Assembly (NCBI RefSeq): GCF_003935375.1
Contig: NZ_RHQM01000009.1
Location: forward strand, 62,001-126,000
Reading direction: 5' to 3'
Length of the DNA: 64,000 nucleotides
Source of the DNA: Stutzerimonas xanthomarina
Lineage (GTDB): Bacteria > Pseudomonadota > Gammaproteobacteria > Pseudomonadales > Pseudomonadaceae
This document shows positions 43,527 through 53,425 of this stretch, one piece after another. Every line of letters starts with the position of its first letter. Position 1 is the stretch's first letter. The position numbers and the translations under genes are program-made. Below the pieces are notes generated by a model. The model searched no databases. It was not told where the DNA came from and was given only the letters and a program-made list of their open reading frames with translations.

Positions 43527-43724
43527 CTAGTGCTCGCGCGGAGGCATGTCACCAGAGAACAGATCATCCTCGAGTTCATTGCCCGGAATCGCGTGCGCTT
43601 CCGACGCCCAGGCACCAAGATCGATAAGCTTGCAACGATCGGAACAGAACGGCCGGCTTGGGCTTTGCGGCCCCCACTCTACCGGCGCTCCACACGTCGG
43701 ACACTCAACTATCGCAGCGGTCAT
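43527..43724 (-). CDS. yacG: DNA gyrase inhibitor YacG
   Basis: A 65-residue zinc protein. The four-Cys site is CPTCG near residue 9 and [16 protein letters not shown] later (two more Cys). E. coli YacG binds GyrB and blocks DNA binding. The ATG at 43724 with GGAGG just upstream is decisive; it overlaps the coaE stop by four bases, and coaE-yacG pairing next to pilD is usual in gammaproteobacteria. Confidence 0.93.
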   Translation of the reverse strand: MTAAIVECPTCGAPVEWGPQSPSRPFCSDRCKLIDLGAWASEAHAIPGNELEDDLFSGDMPPREH

Positions 43725-44329
43725 ACCTGCCCTCCTCGTAACGTCAAATAAAAGCGGTGCAATCGCTCGACCTCCGCCCCTAGCCACGACAGATCTCGAT
43801 CATTTACCAACACATCATCGGCATGTTGCAGGCGCGCTTCACGACTGGCCTGGGCCTTGAGAATCGCCCGCACGTGCTCCTCACTGACTTGATCACGTGC
43901 CATCGTGCGCGCAACCTGGAGTGACACAGGGACGTCCACAACCAGCACACGATTGACCTGACGGTACTGCCCTGACTCAATCAGCAGCGGAGAGGCCATG
44001 ATGGCGTAAGGCGACTCTGCCACGGCGAGATGCCTGGCGATCTCAGCTCGAATCAGAGGATGCAGCAGCTGCTCCAGCCACTGCCTGTCGGCCGGGTTAT
44101 CGAATATACGCTCACGCAGCCCTTTTCGATCCAGAGCGCCGTCCGTGAGCAAGATGCCTGAGCCGAAGCGCTCGGCAATCTGCAGCAACGCTGGCCGTCC
44201 GGGCTCGACCACCCAGCGCGCCGCCTGATCGGCATCGACGACATGTACGCCCAGACTGGCGAAGCGATCCAGCACCGCGGTCTTGCCACTACCAATGCCG
44301 CCAGTCAACCCGAGAATCCAGGGCTCCAT
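43721..44329 (-). CDS. coaE: dephospho-CoA kinase
   Basis: Last step of coenzyme A synthesis: phosphorylates the 3' hydroxyl of dephospho-CoA. About 202 residues; P-loop GGIGSGKT at 10-17, [13 protein letters not shown], and [20 protein letters not shown]. Start ATG 44329 is preferred to an in-frame GTG at 44338, though neither has a strong ribosome site. Sits between pilD and yacG as in other pseudomonads. Confidence 0.93.
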   Translation of the reverse strand: MEPWILGLTGGIGSGKTAVLDRFASLGVHVVDADQAARWVVEPGRPALLQIAERFGSGILLTDGALDRKGLRERIFDNPADRQWLEQLLHPLIRAEIARHLAVAESPYAIMASPLLIESGQYRQVNRVLVVDVPVSLQVARTMARDQVSEEHVRAILKAQASREARLQHADDVLVNDRDLSWLGAEVERLHRFYLTLRGGQV

Positions 44330-44460
44330 CGCAACCACACCCAGACTAAAAACAGGACGCGCAGTAGTAACTACTCAGCCTGCGAAGCGCAAGCCCAGAA
44401 CGTCTTTCGTTAAGAGTACAAGTCGGCGGAACGGTTTTCGGCTCAGCAATGGTGTCCGAC

Positions 44461-45330
44461 TTAGAAGCGCGCGAACTGAAGATAGCTCTCGGTAATCCGG
44501 TCACCCCAAAGCAACGCGATCCAGCCGGCGATCGCCAAGTATGGACCGAAAGGGATGGGCGTGCTGCTCTCGGCGCGCTGCACCCGCAAAAGGATTGTGC
44601 CAAGAACAGCCCCAACCACCGACGACATTAGGATGGTAAGTGGTAACACCTGCCAGCCACCCCAAGCTCCTAACATCGCAAGCAGTTTGAAATCGCCATA
44701 GCCCATACCTTCTTTGCCGGTGACCAGTTTGAACAGCCAATAAACCGACCACAGGCTCAGATATCCCGCTACCGCTCCCCACAGTGCACTTTCAAGCGAT
44801 ACGAAAAAGCCGAAGTTGTTCAGGATGAGACCAAGCCACAACAGCGGCAGCACCAACACATCAGGCAACAGCTGGTGATCGACATCGATCATGCTCATCG
44901 CCAACAAGCCCCAGGTCAGCAACAGCATTGCTCCTGCCTGCCAGGTGAACCCGAAATGCCAGGCGACATAGCCAGAAAGTAGGCCGCACGCCAACTCCAC
45001 AAGGGGGTAGCGACTACTGATCGGCGCCCGGCAGGACGAGCACTTGCCACGCAAGGCCAGCCAGCTGACCAAGGGAATATTCTCCCATGAGCGAATCTGG
45101 TGATCACAGTGTGGACACCGCGAGTTTGGTAGGAGCAGATTGAAGCGCTCACGGACCGGCTCCGGTGGGCACTCGAGATACTCAAGAGCCTGCGCACGCC
45201 ACTCACGCTGCATCATGACCGGCAGGCGATAGATCACGACATTGAGGAAGCTGCCGACCAGCAGACCCAGTAGAGCAACAGACAAAACAAAGGCCAGCAC
45301 GTGGCTGGCCAGATAATCGATCAACATCAT
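44461..45330 (-). CDS. pilD: prepilin peptidase / N-methyltransferase
   Basis: Inner membrane aspartic protease that cleaves prepilins after the conserved glycine and methylates the new N-terminus; also serves type II secretion pseudopilins. 289 residues with eight helices. The four-Cys zinc loop is Cys72, Cys75, Cys97 and Cys100; the catalytic Asp are Asp149 (MIDVDHQLLPD) and Asp213 (GYGDFK). It follows pilC with two bases between, and cleaves the PilA encoded at 48566. Confidence 0.96.
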   Translation of the reverse strand: MMLIDYLASHVLAFVLSVALLGLLVGSFLNVVIYRLPVMMQREWRAQALEYLECPPEPVRERFNLLLPNSRCPHCDHQIRSWENIPLVSWLALRGKCSSCRAPISSRYPLVELACGLLSGYVAWHFGFTWQAGAMLLLTWGLLAMSMIDVDHQLLPDVLVLPLLWLGLILNNFGFFVSLESALWGAVAGYLSLWSVYWLFKLVTGKEGMGYGDFKLLAMLGAWGGWQVLPLTILMSSVVGAVLGTILLRVQRAESSTPIPFGPYLAIAGWIALLWGDRITESYLQFARF

Positions 45331-45332
45331 AA

Positions 45333-46550
45333 TCAGACGACAGCACCCAGCTGGAAAATCGGGAGATACATGGCAATGATCAAACCGCCGACCAGCACAC
45401 CCAGCACCGCCATGATCATTGGCTCCATCAGGGCGGTCAGACCGTCCACCATGTTGTCGACTTCGTCTTCATAGAAAGTCGCCACTTTAGCCAACATCTC
45501 ATCGAGGGAGCCGGACTCTTCGCCAATTGCCGTCATCTGGATCGCCATACTGGGAAAGGTGCCGGTAGTACGCATCGAAAAGTTCAGCTGCATACCACTG
45601 GATACATCAGCCTTGACCTTCATGGTCGCATTGCGGAACACCACATTGCCCGTTGCTCCAGCGACCGAATCCAACGCATCTACCAGTGGCACACCTGCAG
45701 CAAAGGTAGTTGCCAGCGTGCGCGCGAAACGCGCCACTGCAGATTTATAGAGAATGTCACCGACCACAGGAACCTTGAGCAAAAAGCGGTCAAACCCATT
45801 GCGAAAACGCTCGGACTTGCCGTGAGCTGTCTTGAAGGCGTAAGCCGCCCCAAACATGACGAGCAGGACCACGTGCCACCAAGCCTGAAGCGCTTCGGAT
45901 AGCCCGATGACCATCAGCGTAAACGCCGGCAGCTCCGCGCCGAAGTTTGCAAAGACCTCCTGAAACTGGGGAACCACTTTGATCAACAGAATCGCCGACA
46001 CGATGATCGCCACCAGAACAACGGCGATGGGGTAATTCATCGCCTTCTTGATCTTGGCTTTGAGCGCTTCGGTCTTTTCCTTATAGGTCGCGACGCGATC
46101 CAGCAAAGTTTCCAGCGAGCCGGACTGCTCGCCCGAGTCAACCAGATTGCAATAGAGATCATCGAAGTACTGAGGCTTCTTGCGCAACGCCGCCGCAAAG
46201 CTGTTGCCCGCCGCGACTTCCTGTTTCAGGTCGTCAACGAGCTTGCGCATGTTCGGGTTATCGAACCCCTCGCCGATGATGTCGAACGACTGCAGCAGCG
46301 GCACGCCGGCTTTCATCATGGTCGCCATCTGCCGGGTGAACAGGGCGATGTCCATCGGCTTGATCTTCTTGCCGGCGCTGAACAGCGACACCGACTTCTT
46401 GCGGACCTTCTGTGGGTTGACGCCCTGCTTGCGCAGTTGCGCCTTGACCAACGCAGGGCTGACGCCGCTCAGCTCGCCCTTTATCTTCGCGCCCTGCCTG
46501 TTGGTGCCTTCCCAGGTGAACACACTGGTTTTTACCGCTTTCTGCGCCAT
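45333..46550 (-). CDS. pilC: type IV pilus platform protein PilC
   Basis: Inner membrane platform of the pilus motor. 405 residues with the GspF-type repeat: two homologous cytoplasmic domains (LFTRQMATMMKAGVPLLQSFD and FARTLATTFAAGVPLVDALD) and about three membrane helices. The last helix ends VLGVLVGGLIIAMYLPIFQLGAVV. One base separates it from pilB; the order pilB-pilC-pilD is the standard one. Confidence 0.97.
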   Translation of the reverse strand: MAQKAVKTSVFTWEGTNRQGAKIKGELSGVSPALVKAQLRKQGVNPQKVRKKSVSLFSAGKKIKPMDIALFTRQMATMMKAGVPLLQSFDIIGEGFDNPNMRKLVDDLKQEVAAGNSFAAALRKKPQYFDDLYCNLVDSGEQSGSLETLLDRVATYKEKTEALKAKIKKAMNYPIAVVLVAIIVSAILLIKVVPQFQEVFANFGAELPAFTLMVIGLSEALQAWWHVVLLVMFGAAYAFKTAHGKSERFRNGFDRFLLKVPVVGDILYKSAVARFARTLATTFAAGVPLVDALDSVAGATGNVVFRNATMKVKADVSSGMQLNFSMRTTGTFPSMAIQMTAIGEESGSLDEMLAKVATFYEDEVDNMVDGLTALMEPMIMAVLGVLVGGLIIAMYLPIFQLGAVV

Positions 46551-46551
46551 G

Positions 46552-48255
46552 TTAGTCCTTGGTCACCCGGTTGACTTCTTCCAGGCTGGTCACGCCCTGC
46601 ATGGCTTTCACCAAAGCCGACGTTCGCAGATCGTTGAAGCCGTCTTTACGCATCTGGGTGGAAATATCGATGGAATTGCCGTCCTCCATGATAATCCTAG
46701 CCAGTGCCGGCGTGTTTTTAACCACTTCATAAATACCGACACGGCCCTTGTAGCCACCCTTGCAATTGTCGCAGCCGACCGGGCCGTAGACTTTGAAGGT
46801 GCCAATCTTATCGGCAGGGAAGCCCTCTTCCAGTAGGGCGTCCCTTGGCAATTCCACTTCTTTCTTGCAGCTATTGCAGAGCTTGCGCGCCAGCCGCTGG
46901 GCGATGATCAGGTTCACCGAAGTGGCGATATTGAATGCCGCAACGCCCATGTTGCGTAGCCGCGTCAGGGTTTCCGCTGCGCTGTTGGTGTGCAGCGTCG
47001 ACATCACCATATGCCCGGTCTGCGCGGCCTTGATGGCAATCTCGGCGGTTTCCAGGTCACGAATCTCACCCACCATGATCACGTCCGGGTCCTGGCGCAG
47101 AAACGCCCGCAGCGCCTGGGAGAAGTCCATGCCCTGCCGAGGATTGACGTTGACCTGGTTGATGCCCTCGAGGTTAATCTCCACCGGGTCTTCTGCCGTG
47201 GATATGTTCACATCCACGGTATTGAGGATATTCAAGCCGGTATAAAGGGAGACCGTCTTGCCCGATCCGGTAGGGCCGGTCACCAAAATCATGCCCTGCG
47301 GCTGCTGCAGCGCCTGCATATACAGCGCTTTCTGATCTTCTTCATACCCCAGCGCATCGATGCCCATTTGCGCGCTGGTGGGGTCGAGAATCCGCATCAC
47401 AATCTTTTCACCCCACAGCGTCGGCAGCGTGTTCACCCGAAAGTCGATAGCCTTGGTCTTGGACAGCTTCATCTTGATCCGCCCGTCCTGCGGCTTGCGC
47501 CGCTCTGAGATATCCAGCCCGGCCATCACTTTTAGACGCGCGGAGATGCGTGGGGCCAGCTGTATCGGCGGGCGGGCGACCTCATGCAGAATGCCATCCG
47601 TGCGCAGCCGCACGCGGTAGGCTTTTTCGTAGGGCTCGAAGTGCAGGTCGGATGAGCCACCACGTATCGCATCGAGCAGCATCTTGTTGACGAAGCGAAC
47701 GACCGGCGCGTCATCGGCGGCCTCGCCACCCTCCTCGGCTTTTCCATCCTCGTTGACGGTCTCGACATCGACGCCATCCAGATCGACCTCACCCAGATCT
47801 TCTAGCCCGGTGGTGCCGCTTTCGTACAGCTTATCAATGGCCTCGCCCAGCTTGTCGTCTTCCACCAAGATCGACTCGATGGTCAAGCCGGTACTGAACT
47901 GGATGTCGGCAATCGATTGATGATTGGCCGGATCGGAAATGGCGACATATAGCTTGGTGCCGCGCCGGGAAAGCGGCAGAACGCGGTGCTGACGCGCCAG
48001 TTTCTCGCTGATCAAATCCTTGGGCAGCGTTTCCTTATCTAGCGCAGACAGGTCCAGCAGCGCGACACCGAACTGATCGGAGGCAAGCTCGGCTATGACG
48101 CGGCCTTTGGCCAACTTGTTCTGCACCACATAGGTAACAAAGGGGGTTTTGCTGCGAATGGCCTGGGCCTGCGCCTGCTGGGCTGTTTTTTCATCCAACA
48201 CGCCGGCCACGACCATTTGTCGTGCCAATCCGGATAGGGAAATGTGTTCGCTCAT
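46552..48255 (-). CDS. pilB: type IV pilus assembly ATPase PilB
   Basis: Hexameric extension motor. 567 residues; N-terminal MshEN-like domains (about 1-150), P-loop GPTGSGKT at 327-334, Asp box EIRDLETAEIA, His box QTGHMVMSTLHTN, and a C-terminal Zn site (CNSCKKE and CDNCKGG). MshEN-type N-domains bind c-di-GMP in relatives. Divergent from pilA. Confidence 0.97.
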   Translation of the reverse strand: MSEHISLSGLARQMVVAGVLDEKTAQQAQAQAIRSKTPFVTYVVQNKLAKGRVIAELASDQFGVALLDLSALDKETLPKDLISEKLARQHRVLPLSRRGTKLYVAISDPANHQSIADIQFSTGLTIESILVEDDKLGEAIDKLYESGTTGLEDLGEVDLDGVDVETVNEDGKAEEGGEAADDAPVVRFVNKMLLDAIRGGSSDLHFEPYEKAYRVRLRTDGILHEVARPPIQLAPRISARLKVMAGLDISERRKPQDGRIKMKLSKTKAIDFRVNTLPTLWGEKIVMRILDPTSAQMGIDALGYEEDQKALYMQALQQPQGMILVTGPTGSGKTVSLYTGLNILNTVDVNISTAEDPVEINLEGINQVNVNPRQGMDFSQALRAFLRQDPDVIMVGEIRDLETAEIAIKAAQTGHMVMSTLHTNSAAETLTRLRNMGVAAFNIATSVNLIIAQRLARKLCNSCKKEVELPRDALLEEGFPADKIGTFKVYGPVGCDNCKGGYKGRVGIYEVVKNTPALARIIMEDGNSIDISTQMRKDGFNDLRTSALVKAMQGVTSLEEVNRVTKD

Positions 48256-48565
48256 GGCGGCCTCGATGCGATTAGTGCCCGCCTTATAGCGTAGATGCCA
48301 GTGGCTGCAAACAAGGGCGGCGGCGAGTGACGTTCTTGGTCACATATCGACCGCGAAGGGTCAGGCTTGAGGTGCACAGCAGCCACTTCATATTGGCGCT
48401 TAAGGTAGGGGAAGCGGGCTGCGCTCGGCGGAATACCTCTTGGCAGCAACGAGAGGTTGAGGCACTTCACAGTATTGGTCGCTGCGTTCACGACGAACGA
48501 GAGCTGGCACGCCAACTGCTTTAGCTCCTACAGGCTCACAGCCTTAACACTTTAAGGAGATACAA
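48256..48565. other. pilB-pilA divergent promoter region
   Basis: 310 bases between divergent pilB and pilA. It contains the sigma54 promoter for pilA (listed separately). No gene is supported; a minus open frame through this stretch has no resemblance to a protein family. Enhancer sites for a PilR-type activator are expected but I could not define one. Confidence 0.6.
48505..48520 (+). promoter_or_regulatory. sigma54 promoter of pilA
   Basis: TGGCACGCCAACTGCT has the invariant GG (48506-48507) and GC (48518-48519) 10 bases apart and fits the RpoN consensus with about one mismatch. Transcription would start near 48530, 36 bases before the ATG. pilA of pseudomonads is known to depend on RpoN and PilR-PilS. 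Confidence 0.8.
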
Positions 48566-48991
48566 ATGAAAGCTCAGATGCAGAAGGGTTTTACTCTTAT
48601 TGAATTGATGATCGTTGTGGCGATCATCGGGATTTTGGCTGCCATTGCGTTGCCGGCTTATCAGGACTATACAAATCGAGCCAAAGCATCTGAAGTAGTT
48701 TTGGCTGCTAGTTCTGCCCGCACTTGCGTAACAGAGATTGTTCAGTCAGGTGGAGCGATCAGTACTGCAACTGTTGGGACATGTAATAGCGATGCGAACC
48801 CATCACAGTATGTGGCCAGTGTGAACGCTACGGTTGATGCCGGTAATATAAGTATCGTTGCAACGGGACGCGCTTTCCCCGGCGCAACTCAGCCAGTCGT
48901 TACCTTGCTTGGCACAGTTACCGGAGAGACGATTACTGCGTGGGATTGCTCTGGCACACCAGCTGATTGGATGCCTGGTTCCTGCCGTTAA
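48566..48991 (+). CDS. pilA: type IV major pilin PilA
   Basis: A 141-residue prepilin. Short leader cut after Gly8, then [27 protein letters not shown]: Phe9 is the mature N-terminus and Glu13 is the conserved Glu5. Globular domain has four Cys at 54, 73, 128 and 140, suggesting two disulfides including the C-terminal loop. AAGGAG precedes the ATG. The gene is visibly richer in A+T than its neighbours. No glycosyltransferase (PilO/TfpO) gene follows, so a group I-like pilin with carboxy-terminal glycosylation enzyme is not supported here. Confidence 0.95.
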   Translation: MKAQMQKGFTLIELMIVVAIIGILAAIALPAYQDYTNRAKASEVVLAASSARTCVTEIVQSGGAISTATVGTCNSDANPSQYVASVNATVDAGNISIVATGRAFPGATQPVVTLLGTVTGETITAWDCSGTPADWMPGSCR

Positions 48992-49028
48992 GGCGTAACG
49001 CGGTAAACGCGGTAAGGCGGATCAATTT

Positions 49029-49059
49029 GTAGGATGGATTAGCGAAGCGTAATCCGTCG
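49029..49059 (+). repeat. REP-type unit, single
   Basis: GTAGGATGGATTAGCGAAGC and following bases match the consensus of the other REP units downstream, reading from the plus strand. Confidence 0.6.
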
Positions 49060-49094
49060 TTCACCGCGAACCTATGTATCCGCCGTTGCAAACT

Positions 49095-49123
49095 AAACGC
49101 CTCGCCTTCGTGCGGGGCGTTTT
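49095..49123 (+). terminator. pilA terminator
   Basis: An 11-bp stem (49095-49105 with 49112-49122, one G-T pair) and a 6-base loop, with A-rich left side and a T-run on the right. Confidence 0.75.
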
Positions 49124-49155
49124 GCTGTTTATCGCGGTATGACGGATCGCTTTCC

Positions 49156-49288
49156 GTATGATGGAATCGCCGAAGGCGCTTCCGTCGCTTGCCACGAAAC
49201 GGCGATATCCATCGTCCCAACACCGCAACCGCACCCACCCACTCGAATGTCGGATTACGCCTTCGGCTAATCCAACCTACGTTGGCTG
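49156..49288. repeat. REP pair (BIME) 1
   Basis: A forward unit near 49156 (GTATGATGGAATCGCC... with a hairpin GGAATCGCC / GGCGCTTCC) and an inverted unit at 49249-49288 (CGGATTACGCC / GGCTAATCC), about 90 bp apart. The same pair recurs downstream. Confidence 0.7.
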
Positions 49289-49347
49289 AACATTTTCGGC
49301 GCGGCGGACCGGCTTCCCATGACCGCGGTACGGCGCATCATCTTCCG

Positions 49348-49469
49348 TATGATGGAATTGCCGGAGGCGCTTCCATCCGTTACCGCGAACTGGCTGCATC
49401 CACCGCCCAACGTCGCACCGCGCCCGCCCACTTGAACGTCGGATTACGCCTTCGGCTAATTCAACCTAC
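49348..49469. repeat. REP pair (BIME) 2
   Basis: Forward unit from 49348 with GGAATTGCC/GGCGCTTCC and inverted unit at 49438-49469, same spacing and order as pair 1. Confidence 0.7.
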
Positions 49470-49502
49470 ATGGCTGGGCACCCGGTACGGCGGACCGCTT
49501 TC

Positions 49503-49545
49503 GTAGGATGGAATCGGCAAAGGCGCTTCCGTCGTTTACCGCGAA
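49503..49545 (+). repeat. REP unit upstream of RAYT gene
   Basis: Forward unit GTAGGATGGAATCGGCAAAG with GCGCTTCC, followed by TTACCGCGAAT, 68 bases before the RAYT start. Same unit occurs just after the gene. Confidence 0.7.
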
Positions 49546-49613
49546 TCGGGGCACATCGCCTGTGAATGATCCCGCCTACACTTCGGGCTCATTCAAACGT
49601 CGGAGAGGCAAGG

Positions 49614-50168
49614 ATGCCTAACTATCGTCGCGCCCTTGTGCCCGGGGCGAGCTGGTTTTTTACTGTGAACCTATTGCAACGGCGCAACAACGATCTGCTG
49701 GTGCGGCATATCGATGTGCTGCGCGCTTCCGTCCGGCGCGTGCATAGGCTGCATCCCTTTACTATCGATGCCTGGGTGGTGCTCCCCGAGCATATGCATT
49801 GTGTCTGGACGCTGCCACCCGGTGATGCCGACTACTCGCTGCGTTGGCGGTTGATCAAAACCTCCTTCAGCCGAACCCTGCTTGCTAGCGAATACCGGTC
49901 GGCTGTACGCCTGCAGAGAGGCGAGCGCGGCATCTGGCAGCGGCGTTATTGGGAACACCTCATCCGCAACGAAGAGGACTTCCGACGGCACGTCGACTAC
50001 GTATACGTTAACCCGCTCAAGCATGGCCTGGTTCGGCACATAAGGGATTGGCCCTATTCGAGCTTTCATCGTGACGTTCGTGCGGGACTGTACCCTGCCG
50101 ATTGGGCGGGCGGCTCGAAGCTTTTGGTGCCGGGGAACGAGCGCGGTATGACAGATCGCTTTTCGTAG
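49614..50168 (+). mobile_element. REP-associated tyrosine transposase (RAYT)
   Basis: A 184-residue coding gene of the Y1_Tnp/TnpA_REP family related to IS200/IS605 transposases. The HUH motif is His60-Met-His62 in LPEHMHCVWTLP; the catalytic tyrosine is near residue 129 in DYVYVNPLKHGLV, and the WQRRYWEH segment is a family signature. ATG 49614 has GGAG upstream. RAYTs are single-copy domesticated proteins that process REP sequences rather than free-moving IS; the flanking REP units here fit that. Confidence 0.92.
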
Positions 50169-50300
50169 GATGGAATCGCCAGGGGCGCTTCCATCGTTTA
50201 CCGCGAATCCACTGCACCTGCCTCTTTAACACAGCAAATTCACCCACCATCTGAACGTCGGATTACGCCTTCGGCTAATCCAACCTACGTTGGCTGGGCG
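50165..50300. repeat. REP pair (BIME) 3 flanking RAYT 3' side
   Basis: Forward unit at 50165-50210 overlaps the last bases of the RAYT gene; inverted unit at 50258-50300 repeats the exact bases of pair 1. Confidence 0.7.
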
Positions 50301-50369
50301 TCGCAAATTGCCGGAGCGCTGGGCAACACCAATCGGCGGCGTACTTCTTGATGACGGTGTTCAAACAAA

Positions 50370-50395
50370 AAACGCCCTGCGTAAGCAGGGCGTTT
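50370..50395 (-). terminator. cysNC terminator
   Basis: An 11-bp perfect stem (50370-50380 with 50385-50395) with GTAA loop, followed on minus by a T-rich run; 17 bases after the cysNC stop. Confidence 0.88.
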
Positions 50396-50411
50396 CATGT
50401 CACAGGTCGCG

Positions 50412-52310
50412 TTAAATAACGCCGCGCTTACGCAACAGGTCAATGACCTGCTTGGCACTCTCTTCCACCGAAAGCGACTCGGTATCGATCACCAGATCAG
50501 CATTCCCGGGCACATCGTAAGGGAAGGATTCACCGGGGATGTTATCGTCCGCCGCTGCGTACAAGCCTTGCGGGTCACGCTGCTGGCACGCTTGCGGCGA
50601 CGCCTGCACATAGACCGTCAGCATCCGGTCGCTACCGATCAGCGCCTTGGCCTGTTCACGTCCCTCGGCATCCGGCGCAACGAACGCAGCCAGCGTCAGC
50701 AGGCCCGCCTCGTTGAACTGACGCGCCACATGCGCGGCGCGGCGCCAGTTTTCGGTACGGCCGGCGCGGTCTTGCGGCAGGCCCTTGTTCAAATCGTGGC
50801 GCAGGTTTTGGCCGTCCAGCACGTATACGGCGCGACCCATGTCGAACAGCTTACGCTCCACTGCGTAGGCCAGTGTGCTTTTGCCAGCGCCGGACAAGCC
50901 GGTGAACAGAACGGTGGCAGGTTGCTGACCGAAGCGGCTTGCACGCTCTTCGGTCGATACATGAGCCAACGGACCGTGATGGCCCGAGGAGCCATGGGCG
51001 ACCGGGTCAGCGATGATCATCCCCGCGCCAACGGTACCGTTGGTGAGGCGGTCGATGATGATGAACGAGCCGGTAGCCGGGTTCGTCGCATAACCGTCCA
51101 GTGCAATCGGGGCGTCCAGGCTGACCTTGACTCGACCAATCTCGTTGAGCTGCAAACTGCTCGCCGGGCCGTGCTCCAAGGTGTTCACATCGACCCGATG
51201 GGTGATGCTGGCAATGGAGCCCGGCACGTAGCTGGTGGCGCGCTTGATATCGTATTTCTTGCCCGGCAGCATCGGCTCCTCGGCCATCCAGACCAGCATG
51301 GCATCGAAACTGTCAGTGATGCGCGGCAGGTTGTCGGCGTGCACGAGCATGTCGCCGCGGGACACGTCGATTTCGTCTTCCAGGGTCAGGGTGACAGCCT
51401 CGCCAGGGGTCGCCTGCTCGAGTTCACCATCGAAGGTGACGATGGACTTGACTCGACTGGTCTTGCCGGACGGCAGCACGGCGATCTCGTCGCCCTTGCG
51501 CACGATGCCGCTCGCCAGGGTCCCGGCGAAACCGCGGAAGTTCAGATTCGGGCGGTTGACGTACTGCACCGGGAAGCGCAGGTCATCAAAGTTACGGTCG
51601 CCAGCGATCTCGACGCTTTCGAGAATCTCCATCAGCGACAGCCCCTTGTACCAAGGCGCGCGTTCGCTGCGATTGACCACGTTGTCGCCCTTGAGCGCCG
51701 ACATCGGCACGAAGTGCAGGGACGACGGCTTCAGCTCGATGCGCTCGGCGAATGCCAGGTAGTCGGCCTTGATGCGCTCGAACACGTCCTGATCGAAGTT
51801 CATCAGGTCCATCTTGTTGATGGCGACGACGATGTGCTTGATGCCCAGCAGCGAGGTGATGAAGCTGTGACGCTTGGTCTGGGTCTGCACGCCGTAGCGT
51901 GCATCAACCAAGATGATCGCGAGGTCGCAGGTGGAGGCACCGGTCGCCATGTTGCGCGTGTACTGCTCATGGCCAGGGGTATCGGCAATGATGAACTTGC
52001 GCTTGGCGGTACTGAAGTAACGGTAGGCAACGTCGATGGTGATGCCCTGCTCGCGCTCGGCCTGCAGACCATCGACCAGTAGCGCCAGATCGACGTCTTC
52101 GCCAGTGGTACCAACCTTCTTGGAGTCGCGGGTGATCGCTTCGAGATGGTCCTCGTAGATCATCTTCGAATCGTGCAGCAGGCGGCCGATCAGCGTGCTC
52201 TTGCCGTCATCGACGTTGCCGCAGGTCAGGAAACGCAGGAGTTCCTTGCGCTCATGTTGCGCCAGGTAGGCGAGGATGTCCTCGCTGATCAGTTCGGATT
52301 GATGACTCAT
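50412..52310 (-). CDS. cysNC: sulfate adenylyltransferase subunit 1 / adenylylsulfate kinase fusion
   Basis: A 632-residue bifunctional protein. Residues 1 to about 440 are the GTPase that regulates ATP sulfurylase (P-loop GNVDDGKS at 31-38, and [17 protein letters not shown]). Residues about 460 to the end are APS kinase ([29 protein letters not shown]). Together with CysD it makes APS and PAPS from sulfate. The fusion, with no separate cysC, is usual in Pseudomonas. Transcribed after cysD with an 11-base gap. Confidence 0.97.
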   Translation of the reverse strand: MSHQSELISEDILAYLAQHERKELLRFLTCGNVDDGKSTLIGRLLHDSKMIYEDHLEAITRDSKKVGTTGEDVDLALLVDGLQAEREQGITIDVAYRYFSTAKRKFIIADTPGHEQYTRNMATGASTCDLAIILVDARYGVQTQTKRHSFITSLLGIKHIVVAINKMDLMNFDQDVFERIKADYLAFAERIELKPSSLHFVPMSALKGDNVVNRSERAPWYKGLSLMEILESVEIAGDRNFDDLRFPVQYVNRPNLNFRGFAGTLASGIVRKGDEIAVLPSGKTSRVKSIVTFDGELEQATPGEAVTLTLEDEIDVSRGDMLVHADNLPRITDSFDAMLVWMAEEPMLPGKKYDIKRATSYVPGSIASITHRVDVNTLEHGPASSLQLNEIGRVKVSLDAPIALDGYATNPATGSFIIIDRLTNGTVGAGMIIADPVAHGSSGHHGPLAHVSTEERASRFGQQPATVLFTGLSGAGKSTLAYAVERKLFDMGRAVYVLDGQNLRHDLNKGLPQDRAGRTENWRRAAHVARQFNEAGLLTLAAFVAPDAEGREQAKALIGSDRMLTVYVQASPQACQQRDPQGLYAAADDNIPGESFPYDVPGNADLVIDTESLSVEESAKQVIDLLRKRGVI

Positions 52311-52321
52311 GATGCGTTTCC

Positions 52322-53239
52322 TTAGAAATAACCCTGGCGTTTCTTTTCTTCCATCGAGCCGGTGGCGTCATGGTCGATGACGCGCCCCTGGCGCTCGGAA
52401 GTGCGGGTCAGGAGCATCTCCTGGATGATTTCCGGCAGGCTGGTCGCGGTCGACTCGACCGCACCGGTGAGCGGGTAGCAGCCGAGGGTGCGGAAGCGGA
52501 CCATGCGTTTTTCGATGCGCCCTTTTTCCTCTTCAGTGAGGTGCTCGAGAATCCGCTCATCGTCGATCATGATCAGCGTGCCGTTCTTCTCGATGACTTC
52601 CCGCTCGGCAGCGAAGTACAGCGGCACGATCGGGATCTGCTCGAGATAGATGTATTGCCAGATGTCCAGTTCGGTCCAGTTGGAGAGCGGGAACACACGG
52701 ATCGACTCGCCCTTCTTCACCTTGCCGTTGTAGAGGTTCCACAGTTCCGGACGCTGGTTCTTCGGATCCCAGCGGTGCTTGCTGTCACGGAAGGAGTAGA
52801 CACGCTCCTTGGCCCGGGACTTCTCTTCGTCGCGACGGGCACCACCGAAGGCGGCGTCGAAGCCGTACTTGTCCAGTGCCTGCTTGAGCCCTTCGGTCTT
52901 CATGACGTCGGTGTGCTTGGCACTGCCATACGTGAAGGGGTTCATGTCCTGCGCCACACCCTCGGGGTTGATGTGGGTGATCAGCTCAAGGCCCATCTCC
53001 TCGACCATCTTGGTGCGGAAGCTGTACATCTCCTGGAACTTCCAGCGCGTGTCGACATGCAGCACCGGGAACGGCAGCTTGCCAGGGAAGAAGGCCTTGC
53101 GCGCCAGGTGCAGCATTACGGCCGAATCTTTGCCGATGGAATACAGCATCACCGGGTTGCCGAACTCTGCAGCGACCTCACGAATGATATGGATGCTTTC
53201 CGCCTCCAGCTGTTTCAGATGCGTCAGTTTGTCGACCAT
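52322..53239 (-). CDS. cysD: sulfate adenylyltransferase subunit 2
   Basis: Catalytic ATP sulfurylase half, PP-loop ATPase. 305 residues; [17 protein letters not shown] carries the PP-loop, [18 protein letters not shown] is the family signature, and the C-terminal EKKRQGYF is conserved. Works with the CysNC GTPase domain. The leader on minus contains a 16-bp GC palindrome. Confidence 0.97.
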   Translation of the reverse strand: MVDKLTHLKQLEAESIHIIREVAAEFGNPVMLYSIGKDSAVMLHLARKAFFPGKLPFPVLHVDTRWKFQEMYSFRTKMVEEMGLELITHINPEGVAQDMNPFTYGSAKHTDVMKTEGLKQALDKYGFDAAFGGARRDEEKSRAKERVYSFRDSKHRWDPKNQRPELWNLYNGKVKKGESIRVFPLSNWTELDIWQYIYLEQIPIVPLYFAAEREVIEKNGTLIMIDDERILEHLTEEEKGRIEKRMVRFRTLGCYPLTGAVESTATSLPEIIQEMLLTRTSERQGRVIDHDATGSMEEKKRQGYF

Positions 53240-53263
53240 GGCTACTCACGATTTGGCAGATGG

Positions 53264-53279
53264 ACGGCCGGCCGGCCGT
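53264..53279. repeat. 16-bp perfect palindrome in the cysD leader
   Basis: ACGGCCGGCCGGCCGT is its own reverse complement and lies 24 bases before the cysD ATG. It could fold in the RNA leader or be a site for a dimeric protein. Confidence 0.4.
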
Positions 53280-53425
53280 GGAATGGGCGCAACTCTAACA
53301 CGGCCTTCAATTCTAATCAGGCCGCCTTTTAGACCTAAAAGCTATAGATTTATATCGACTCTCCGCCGTGCCACGGGACCGTGAAATGGGGGGCTCCACG
53401 ACTCACTGCGCTTGTAGAGCAAGCT

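Noticed and set aside
48252-48515. 87-residue minus frame upstream of pilB
   Set aside because: Lies in the divergent promoter region, with no recognised domain.
48992-49028. tRNA-Thr gene after pilA as in P. aeruginosa
   Set aside because: No cloverleaf or CCA-type sequence is seen; the stretch shows short repeats of AACGCGGTAA instead.
49614-50168. Active IS200/IS605 element
   Set aside because: Only the RAYT gene with REP units, no typical IS ends or accessory gene.
49029-50300. CRISPR array
   Set aside because: Repeats are REP hairpins in both orientations with variable spacing, not constant direct repeats with unique spacers.
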